A stretch of 64,000 nucleotides of DNA from positions 124,001 to 188,000 of the forward strand of contig JAGVQM010000011.1 of the NCBI GenBank assembly GCA_020051695.1. Direction: 5' to 3'. How positions within the stretch are numbered: the stretch's first letter is position 1; every line of letters starts with the position of its first letter. Position numbers and translations under genes: made by a program. This document shows, in pieces, positions 54,458-61,387 of this stretch. The notes beneath the pieces are model-generated. The model was not told the DNA's origin. It did not search any database and saw nothing but the letters and a program-made list of their open reading frames with translations. The DNA comes from Candidatus Zixiibacteriota bacterium (GTDB lineage: Bacteria > Zixibacteria > MSB-5A5 > WJJR01 > JAJRUJ01).

Positions 54458-56041
54458 ATGAAACGGACTTCCGGTGCATTATGTGCGGTGTTGTTGCTGG
54501 CGGCGTTCATGACAAATGCCTCCGCAATCCTCGCGCGGAGTTATCCTCCGAAAGACCTGGATGTTTTTGCGGGCAAAGTGCTCAAGCAGTTTGAAGTGCC
54601 CGGAATGGCCGTTGCCATTGTCAAGGATGGCGAGGTCGTGGCTGCGCGAGGTTACGGAATACGCGATACGGCGAAGGCGACACCGGTTGACGCCCATACT
54701 CTTTTTGCAATCGCCTCCAATACCAAGGCGTTCACCGCCACAGCATTGGGAATCCTCGTGGAGGAGGGAAAGCTGAATTGGGATGATCCGGTAGTGGACC
54801 ACCTGCCCTGGTTCCAGCTCTCTGATCCGTATGTCACGCGGGAAATCACCGTGCGTGACCTGCTGGTACACCGGAGCGGCCTGGGGCTGGGGCAGGGTGA
54901 TCTGTTACTCTGGCCCAATACGACCTACGACCGGAAGGAGATCGTCCGGCGATTGCGCCATTTGCCGCTTAAAACCAGTTTCCGCAGCGCCTATGCGTAT
55001 GATAACGGACTTTACCTTGCGGCTGGAGAGATCGTTGAGGCGGTGAGCGGGCAGCCGTGGGAGGAATTTGTGGCCCAACGTATTCTGGGTAAGCTGGGCA
55101 TGGACGACAGCAAAACGGGAACGGCCGATGCTCTGGCGGCCGCTGATGTTGCGCAGCCGTTTGCGTCGATCGAGGGAAAGGTCCGCAGGATTGCACCGGA
55201 GGTGAATGAGAATATGGCCCCCGCCGCCGGTATCTTCGCCAGTGCGGCGGATATGGCAAAATGGCTGATCGTCCAGCTCGACTCCGGACGAATCGCACCG
55301 GACGAACGGCTTTTCTCACCGTCAACGACAGCGGAATTATGGGCTTGCATGACGCCGATCCCGATTGGCGATCCGCCACCCGAGCTGGCTGCGCTGAAAC
55401 GCCAGTTCAGCTGTTATGGCTTGGGATTTGCGGTATGGGATTACCGGGGGCACAAAGTAGTATCTCACAGCGGAGCACTCGGCGGATACCTGTCGCTGGT
55501 GACAATGGTGCCGGGCCTTAAACTTGGCATTGTTGTCCTGACCAATCAGGAATCTGAAGCGGCGTCTACGGCCGTCACCCGCCACATTCTCGACCATTAT
55601 CTCAAAGTGTCTGATATCGATTGGCTCGCAGTATTGAAAACGATTACCGACCGAAATGAGGCAAAGGATACTGCCGAGGAGGAGAAAGTCTACGCGAATC
55701 GCGACAGCACCTCGGGGCCCTCGCTTTCGATTTCATCCTACGCCGGCGCGTACACCGACGCCTGGTACGGCGACATTGTCATTGACCAGGAGCAGAACGG
55801 GTTGGTGATGCGGTTTTCGCATACCCCGGTATTGGTGGGTGATATGGAGCACTGGCAGCATGACACGTTTATCGTTCGCTGGCGGGACCGCGAACAACGC
55901 GCCGATGCCTTCGTGACGTTTGCGCTGAACCCGGACGGCAGTATCGACCAGGCCCGGATGAAACCGGTTTCCCCGGCGACCGATTTCAGTTTTGATTTTC
56001 AGGATCTCCTACTCAAGCCTTCCCGGCAGGGAGAAAAATAG
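54458..56041 (+). CDS. Serine hydrolase of the beta-lactamase class C/PBP fold with C-terminal DUF3471-like domain
   Basis: 527 residues from ATG 54458 (GGAG upstream). Signal peptide RTSGALCAVLLLAAFMTNAS. The catalytic Ser87-x-x-Lys90 is in FAIASNTKAFTA and Tyr181-x-Asn183 in AYAYDNGLYLAAG; VVSHSGALGGYLSLV contains the third motif region (H-S-G). After about 400 residues a second domain (YAGAYTDAWYGDIVIDQEQN) resembles DUF3471, often fused to such enzymes. These act on D-Ala-containing peptides, esters or other small substrates; true beta-lactam resistance cannot be stated. It lies directly after the kinase remnant. Confidence 0.9.
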   Translation: MKRTSGALCAVLLLAAFMTNASAILARSYPPKDLDVFAGKVLKQFEVPGMAVAIVKDGEVVAARGYGIRDTAKATPVDAHTLFAIASNTKAFTATALGILVEEGKLNWDDPVVDHLPWFQLSDPYVTREITVRDLLVHRSGLGLGQGDLLLWPNTTYDRKEIVRRLRHLPLKTSFRSAYAYDNGLYLAAGEIVEAVSGQPWEEFVAQRILGKLGMDDSKTGTADALAAADVAQPFASIEGKVRRIAPEVNENMAPAAGIFASAADMAKWLIVQLDSGRIAPDERLFSPSTTAELWACMTPIPIGDPPPELAALKRQFSCYGLGFAVWDYRGHKVVSHSGALGGYLSLVTMVPGLKLGIVVLTNQESEAASTAVTRHILDHYLKVSDIDWLAVLKTITDRNEAKDTAEEEKVYANRDSTSGPSLSISSYAGAYTDAWYGDIVIDQEQNGLVMRFSHTPVLVGDMEHWQHDTFIVRWRDREQRADAFVTFALNPDGSIDQARMKPVSPATDFSFDFQDLLLKPSRQGEK

Positions 56042-56223
56042 CCCCGGCACCCTGCGGCCTGTCGTGGGGCCGGATTTAATACAATTGTTGCCCCCCGAGG
56101 ATTTCGACCTGCAAGCTGCAAGCTGCGCACGACATGAGGTCTTCAACCGGGCTTGACAAAAGGTCAGGCCGAGGCATTCCTTGAATTGGACAGGCCGGAC
56201 GCGGTCCGGCTGGAGTATCCGGC

Positions 56224-58056
56224 ATGCCGTTTGCCTTTGTCGCCGGGCATGAAGATAGGTGGGACAAACGCGGGCCGCCGGGTGCCAGTGAGGAAGATGT
56301 GAATTCGCCGGAAAGAAAATCATCTGTGGCAGAAGGCGCGGGTCGGGGAAAGACATCCGAATCACCGTTTCTGGCCAGCCGGATTCTGCGTCAGGCGGGC
56401 CGGGGATTGTCGACTGCCGCATTCCTTGAGCAGGTCGCACTCATGCTGGTGGAATCCACCGGTTGCGACGCGGTTGAACTGCGGGTGACCAAGAAGAACA
56501 AGCTGGTGTTTTGCGAAATATCCCCGGCGTCCCGGCCCGCGGCCCGCACTGAGGTCCGGGCCGGCAAAAGCGGCGAAAACGGCGTGATTATCCCGTGTCT
56601 GGAACACGAATCAGATCTGGAAATAATCTGTGAGGAAATCACCCACGGGCGCATTGACCCGTCATTGCCGTTTTTTACCGCAAAGGGGAGTTTTGTCACC
56701 GGCGATGCCGCCCGGCCGGTCGTGCTGAGTTCGCGGACATGCAAATGGGCCGGCGGCCGGACACTCGATATCGCCGGGGCGTATCGCTCGCTGGCGGTCA
56801 TTCCGTTTCTGGTCGACGATAAGGACCGTTGTCTGCTGCTGTTGAAAAGCGGCCACCGCGATTATTTTACGGCCTCGCGGATGGGGTTGTTCGAGGAACT
56901 CGCGCATATCCTGGGGATCGCTCTGGGCCAGATGCGCGCGCAGATTGCCCTGCGCGAGCGGGTCAAAGAACTGCTGTGCCTGTACGGTATCGCTCAGGTG
57001 GCGGCCAGGCCTGATGTGTCGCTTGATGATATCCTTGCCGCCACCGTACAGCTTCTGCCCCCCGGCTGGCTGTACCCGCACCTCGCTTCGGCCAGGATTG
57101 TTTTTGGCGAAATGATGTATACAACTCCGGGGTTCGGCTCAGGTGTGCAACAACAAACCGCACCGATCATCGTGAGCGGGGTCCGCTGCGGGACCGTTGA
57201 AGTGGAATATTCCGAATCGATGCCGGAACTGGACGAGGGGCCATTTCTCAAGGAAGAGCGCGACCTGATCAACGCCATCGCCGGAGAACTGGCGCTGATT
57301 ATCGAACGAAAGAAAGCGGAAGAGGACAAGGAAAAGCTGCAGGGGCAATTGCTGCATGCCGACCGTCTGGCGACAATCGGCCAACTGGCTGCGGGAGTCG
57401 CCCACGAGCTGAATGAACCGCTGGGGAGTATCCTGGGCTTTGCTCAGTTGATCGAGAAGGAGGGGACACTTTCCGAGCAAGTGCGCCGGGACATCGATAA
57501 GATCATCAAGGCGTCGTTGCACGCCCGGGGCGTGATTAATAAACTCATGCTTTTTGCCCGCCAGACACCGGCCCGCCGGGAATGTGTAGACCTCAACCGG
57601 ATGGTCCAGGACGGGTTGTATTTTCTGGAAGCCCGCTGCGCCAAGGCCGGAGTAGAGCTAGTGCGAGTCCTGGCCCCGGACCTGCCGCAGTTGACCGCCG
57701 ACGCCGGGCAGTTGCTGCAGGTGGTGGTCAACCTGGTAGTCAATGCCATTCAGGCCATGCCCCAGGGCGGTCAATTGACCTTGCGGACTGCCCGGGATGG
57801 CCCCGTTATTGTGCTGGCCGTTGAGGATACCGGGGTCGGGATGAGCGAAGAAATTTTGAACCAGGTATTTGTCCCGTTCTTTACCACCAAAGACGTCAAT
57901 GAAGGGACCGGTCTGGGGCTGGCCGTGGTCCAGGGCATTGTGTCGTCGCATGGCGGTTCGATACAAGTAGAGAGCGCGGTGGGGCAAGGCACCCGCTTCG
58001 AAGTCCGGCTGCCCCTCGATGGTCCCGGACAGATGACAAGACAGGGAGAAGCATAG
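56224..58056 (+). CDS. GAF-domain sensor histidine kinase
   Basis: 610 residues from ATG 56224 with GGAG upstream. No membrane helix is seen, so it is cytoplasmic. The first half (about 60-350) includes one or two GAF-like regions (AAFLEQVALMLVESTG, SLDDILAATVQLLPP). His394 in GVAHELNEPLGSILGFAQL is the phosphorylated residue; the ATPase part has VVVNLVVNAIQAMPQGGQL, EDTGVGMSEEIL and GTGLGLAVVQGIVSSHGG. It ends 1 base before the sigma-54 regulator gene, so the two form a two-component pair. The signal is unknown; GAF domains often bind small ligands. Confidence 0.93.
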   Translation: MPFAFVAGHEDRWDKRGPPGASEEDVNSPERKSSVAEGAGRGKTSESPFLASRILRQAGRGLSTAAFLEQVALMLVESTGCDAVELRVTKKNKLVFCEISPASRPAARTEVRAGKSGENGVIIPCLEHESDLEIICEEITHGRIDPSLPFFTAKGSFVTGDAARPVVLSSRTCKWAGGRTLDIAGAYRSLAVIPFLVDDKDRCLLLLKSGHRDYFTASRMGLFEELAHILGIALGQMRAQIALRERVKELLCLYGIAQVAARPDVSLDDILAATVQLLPPGWLYPHLASARIVFGEMMYTTPGFGSGVQQQTAPIIVSGVRCGTVEVEYSESMPELDEGPFLKEERDLINAIAGELALIIERKKAEEDKEKLQGQLLHADRLATIGQLAAGVAHELNEPLGSILGFAQLIEKEGTLSEQVRRDIDKIIKASLHARGVINKLMLFARQTPARRECVDLNRMVQDGLYFLEARCAKAGVELVRVLAPDLPQLTADAGQLLQVVVNLVVNAIQAMPQGGQLTLRTARDGPVIVLAVEDTGVGMSEEILNQVFVPFFTTKDVNEGTGLGLAVVQGIVSSHGGSIQVESAVGQGTRFEVRLPLDGPGQMTRQGEA

Positions 58057-58057
58057 C

Positions 58058-59398
58058 GTGCCGACATACAAGGCCTCCATTCTGGTCGTGGACGATGCGC
58101 CTGATACCCTCGAGGTAATCCGGCGTAACTTGTCCGCTGCCGATTATCTGGTGTATCTGGCTCCCGGCGTGACTGAAGCACTCGAACTGCTGGATGCTAC
58201 ACCTGTCGACCTGGTGATCACCGACCTCAAGATGCCCCGGACCAGCGGGATCGATCTGGTCCGTCACGTTCGGGAAAATATGAAAAATACCGAAGTGATG
58301 ATGATCACCGGGTATGCGACGATTGAAGGGGCGGTTGAGGCAGTCAAAAAAGGCGCGGAAGAGTACCTGGTCAAGCCGTTCACCGAAACGGAATTGTTCG
58401 CGGCGGTCGATCGTGTGCTCGGCAAATTGCAGGCCCGCCGGGCCGCACAGGCGGCGCCTGCGCACAAAAGCTCAACGATGCACGGCATCATTGGTGAATC
58501 GCCGGTGATGCAGGAGATCTATCGCGCGATAGAGAAAGCGGCAACGACGCCCGCGACCGTGCTGATCTCCGGGGAAAGCGGCACCGGCAAGGAACTGGTC
58601 GCGCGCGCGATCCATTATAACAGCGCCCGCGCTTCGGCGCCGTTCGTGCCGATCAATTGTGGGGCCATTCCCGGCGAACTGGTCGAAAGTGAGTTGTTCG
58701 GCCATGTCAAAGGCGCGTTTACCGGCGCCGCCGATACGCGGGCCGGCTTTTTTCAGACCGCCGACGGGGGCAGCATTTTTTTGGATGAGATCAGTGAAAC
58801 GAACTTCTCCACGCAGGTGAAATTGCTCCGTGTGCTGGAGGACAAGGAAGTTTGTATGGTCGGGGCCACGCGGTCGATCAAAGTCGACGTGCGGATCCTG
58901 ACTGCGACCAATAAAAACCTCCTGTCGCTGGTTAAGAAGAATTCCTTCCGCGAAGACCTGTATTTCCGACTGAGCGTGCTGACTATTGCTATCCCGGCCT
59001 TACGGGAACGGGGGAATGATATCCTGCTGTTGACCAAACATTTTACGGCTAAATTCGCCGCTGAAGCCGGCAGGCCGGTACCCGAATTTTCCGATCGGGC
59101 GCTGGATGTCCTGCGGAACTATCCCTGGCCGGGGAATGTGCGTGAACTGGAAAACCTCATTCAACGATTAATTGTGATGATCGATGCTGCCGTTATTGAT
59201 GTCCAGGATTTGCCGTCACCGATGCGTTTTACCGCATCCCGTGAAAACCGCTTGAACCGGACCCTGGCCGAGGTCGAGAAAGAATACATTAAAAACGTGC
59301 TGGCCAGTGTCGCCGGTAATAAAACGAGGGCTGCCGAAATTCTTGGTATTGACCGCAAGACCCTGCGGGAGAAGCTCAAGAATATTGCAGTGGGGTGA
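58058..59398 (+). CDS. NtrC-family sigma-54-dependent response regulator
   Basis: 446 residues from GTG 58058. Receiver (1-125) with Asp56 in LVITDLKMPRTSG; AAA+ domain (about 145-380) with Walker A GESGTGKELVARAI near 172, the sigma-54 contact motif GAFTGAADTRAGFF near 219, and Walker B GGSIFLDEISE; C-terminal Fis-type helix-turn-helix (KTRAAEILGIDRKTLREKLK). It opens sigma-54 RNA polymerase complexes when phosphorylated by the upstream histidine kinase. A matching sigma-54 promoter is found 520 bases downstream at 59919. Confidence 0.96.
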   Translation: MPTYKASILVVDDAPDTLEVIRRNLSAADYLVYLAPGVTEALELLDATPVDLVITDLKMPRTSGIDLVRHVRENMKNTEVMMITGYATIEGAVEAVKKGAEEYLVKPFTETELFAAVDRVLGKLQARRAAQAAPAHKSSTMHGIIGESPVMQEIYRAIEKAATTPATVLISGESGTGKELVARAIHYNSARASAPFVPINCGAIPGELVESELFGHVKGAFTGAADTRAGFFQTADGGSIFLDEISETNFSTQVKLLRVLEDKEVCMVGATRSIKVDVRILTATNKNLLSLVKKNSFREDLYFRLSVLTIAIPALRERGNDILLLTKHFTAKFAAEAGRPVPEFSDRALDVLRNYPWPGNVRELENLIQRLIVMIDAAVIDVQDLPSPMRFTASRENRLNRTLAEVEKEYIKNVLASVAGNKTRAAEILGIDRKTLREKLKNIAVG

Positions 59399-59513
59399 TT
59401 TTACTCAAATTCACCGGGGTAATTTCTCTCTAATCTGTCCACCTCCCGGATCAATTCATCTGGCTGTTGCTGGATAAAACATATCCGCAGATTGCGGGGC
59501 GAAATTCCCCTGT

Positions 59514-59538
59514 GGTGATTAATTCCCCGGTAATCACC
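59514..59538. promoter_or_regulatory. Palindrome, possible upstream activator site
   Basis: GGTGATTA (59514-59521) and TAATCACC (59531-59538) are perfect 8-bp reverse complements separated by 9 bases. It lies about 390 bases before the sigma-54 promoter and 115 bases after the NtrC-type gene. The form suits a dimeric Fis-type helix-turn-helix. Confidence 0.4.
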
Positions 59539-59916
59539 AATGGTTTTCTTCGAGAAATACTCATTTATGCTACCGGGGAATACGCGATTCAGGAGCATAC
59601 ACTTGACCACAACACATTTTGTCATTTCAGACGAAGCGGCGGTCTATCCATCCTCCGCCCGCAGCGAGCGGGCATCTATCATGCCTAGGTTTCTCCGTTG
59701 GAAGGAACCATGATTTCCTCCGCTGTTGTTAATCGTTTGCAATACATATTCTTACTGTGCATTACCCGCAAACGTTTGATGAGCAGACGGGGCGTCCGTC
59801 GGCATGGGGGATCAAAGTGATCTCTAAAATGCTCTAGTTGTCCGGATCGCCGATCCCCTCGAAGACCTTCTTCATATTCCATCACCTATTGTCAAAGCCG
59901 TGATCAGTAACCTCGG

Positions 59917-59933
59917 GCGGCACGCTGCTTGCC
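59917..59933 (+). promoter_or_regulatory. Sigma-54 (-24/-12) promoter
   Basis: GGCACGCTGCTTGC at 59919-59932 has the invariant GG (59919-59920), exactly ten bases, and GC (59931-59932), with GGCACG and TTGC both matching the -24/-12 consensus. The start of transcription would be near 59944, leaving about 47 bases of leader to the ATG at 59992. Confidence 0.65.
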
Positions 59934-59991
59934 TTAAGCCGGGACGGACATAACCGAGTGGTACAAACCACTCAGAAATGAAAGGTGAAAT

Positions 59992-60342
59992 ATGTCGACC
60001 CACGAGAGAATTCGCCATTACCGGGATAAGGTTGATCCGCCTGAGGGACTCCGAATGTTCAAAGGCCTGTGTTGTACTTGTATCCATGCCGCCGATTGTG
60101 TCACGGCCATGCAAGCCGGCGTACCCGTGGTACATTGTGAAGAATTCGACGACAGGGTTGTCTCAGCGCGGGACGCCGCGGATTCGCCGTTTGCACTCCG
60201 GTCCCCGGCCTCGGGTGGCGATAAGCGCAATGTGTCATCCGGTCCCGAATTGAAGGGACTGTGTCTCAATTGTGATAGTCGCAAAGTCTGCAAGCACCCC
60301 AAGCCGCTCAGCGGTATCTGGTACTGCGAGGAGTATCGCTGA
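59992..60342 (+). CDS. Double Cys-module small protein upstream of NuoE-like subunit
   Basis: 116 residues from ATG 59992, AAAGGTG upstream. Two similar modules are present: GLCCTCIHAADCVTAMQAG with HCEEFDD, and GLCLNCDSRKVCKHPKP with WYCEEYR, each with C-x2-C-x5-C and a last Cys before EE-Y/F. They could bind zinc or iron. An acidic/Ser-rich linker of about 40 residues separates them. Similar small proteins are found beside electron-bifurcating hydrogenase/NADH oxidoreductase genes, as here, but no function is known. First gene after the sigma-54 promoter. Confidence 0.78.
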   Translation: MSTHERIRHYRDKVDPPEGLRMFKGLCCTCIHAADCVTAMQAGVPVVHCEEFDDRVVSARDAADSPFALRSPASGGDKRNVSSGPELKGLCLNCDSRKVCKHPKPLSGIWYCEEYR

Positions 60343-60464
60343 ACCGATGCTCCGCGCGGCGCCCTGCTGATATCACGAACATGATCGAATGATAACGACC
60401 AACGTGGAGAAATTCAAAAAGTGATGATGAGACAACTGTCGCTGTCAATCGCCGGGAGGTGCCC

Positions 60465-61352
60465 ATGTCAAGCGTAGCCGAATCCGCCGGCGATTCCCAC
60501 CGTGCCCCTGATGACGGCCGGCGCGAGGACGACGCGGACACGTTTCTCCCGGGAGGACTTATCTCAGCCCTGGAAGAAATCCAGGCCAGGTATGGCTATC
60601 TCCCTCGAGAGCAATTGTTGGAAATTGCCGCCACAACCGGACGTTCGCTGGTTGATATTTACGGTGTAGCCACGTTTTACCGGGCCTTCAGTCTCACCCC
60701 CCGCGGGCGGCATCTTGTTTCCGCCTGCCTGGGGACCGCCTGTCACGTGCGGGGCGGACCGGCAATTGCCCAGGAACTGGAACACCAGTTGGGTATCCGC
60801 GCGGGCCAGACCACCCCGGATAATGAGTTCACACTGGAAACGGTCAACTGTCTCGGCGCCTGCGCGCTGGGTCCGGTAGTGGTCGTCGACGGCCATTACT
60901 TCTCGAACGTTCGGACCGCCGGAGTGAAAGATATACTCGAAAAAGCCAGACGCGGGATCGACCGGGTGGAGATCGACACCGACCAGCGCATCTTTCCGGT
61001 GGAGGTCAGTTGTGCCCGCTGCAACCACAGTCTGATGGACCCGCGTCATCCGATCGATAACTACCCCTCGATCCGGGTCACCGTTTCGTTCGGCAATAAA
61101 CACGGCTGGCTGGCAATTTCCAGTCTGTACGGCAGCTATAATACTGCCGCAGAGCATGAGATTCCGTCACTGACTATTGTGGACATGTTCTGCCCGCACT
61201 GTCATGCGGAAATGATCGGCGCAGGAAAATGCGGCGAGTGCGGTGCGCCGATGGTGCCGATGATTGTCCGGGGCGGGGGGATGGTGCAAATCTGCGCCCG
61301 CCGGGGCTGCAAGGGACACATTCTGGATTTGGGCGGTACATCAATCGAATGA
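60465..61352 (+). CDS. NuoE-like [2Fe-2S] subunit with C-terminal zinc-ribbon extension
   Basis: 295 residues from ATG 60465, GGGAGG 6 bases upstream. The thioredoxin-like NuoE/HydC domain (about 30-150) has its four cluster Cys: Cys88 and Cys93 in ACLGTACHV, Cys129 and Cys133 in NCLGACALGP. After about 155 the protein carries an extra domain with four more Cys pairs (CARC 183/186, CPHC 243/246, CGEC 256/259, 277/282), likely zinc ribbons. It passes electrons within a NADH-linked complex together with the next gene. Such a tail is known from some homologues, but is absent in Complex I NuoE. Confidence 0.9.
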   Translation: MSSVAESAGDSHRAPDDGRREDDADTFLPGGLISALEEIQARYGYLPREQLLEIAATTGRSLVDIYGVATFYRAFSLTPRGRHLVSACLGTACHVRGGPAIAQELEHQLGIRAGQTTPDNEFTLETVNCLGACALGPVVVVDGHYFSNVRTAGVKDILEKARRGIDRVEIDTDQRIFPVEVSCARCNHSLMDPRHPIDNYPSIRVTVSFGNKHGWLAISSLYGSYNTAAEHEIPSLTIVDMFCPHCHAEMIGAGKCGECGAPMVPMIVRGGGMVQICARRGCKGHILDLGGTSIE

Positions 61353-61387
61353 CCGTTGATTCGTGCGCGGGGAGGAGACATTAGTCC

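Larger units (their letters stand above)
59399..59991. promoter_or_regulatory. 590-bp control region upstream of the oxidoreductase operon
   Basis: No protein gene is convincing. It contains a 25-bp palindrome at 59514-59538, a CGTTTGC/GCAAACG pair at 59734-59740 and 59768-59774, and the sigma-54 promoter at 59919-59932. The spacing of the palindromes 150-400 bases upstream of the promoter is in the range of enhancer sites for NtrC-type activators. A short open frame on the minus strand (59401-59625) has no recognisable features. Confidence 0.5.

Noticed and set aside
59401-59625. 74-codon minus-strand frame after the NtrC-type gene
   Set aside because: It covers the palindrome region, has no ribosome site and no domain; kept as regulatory DNA.
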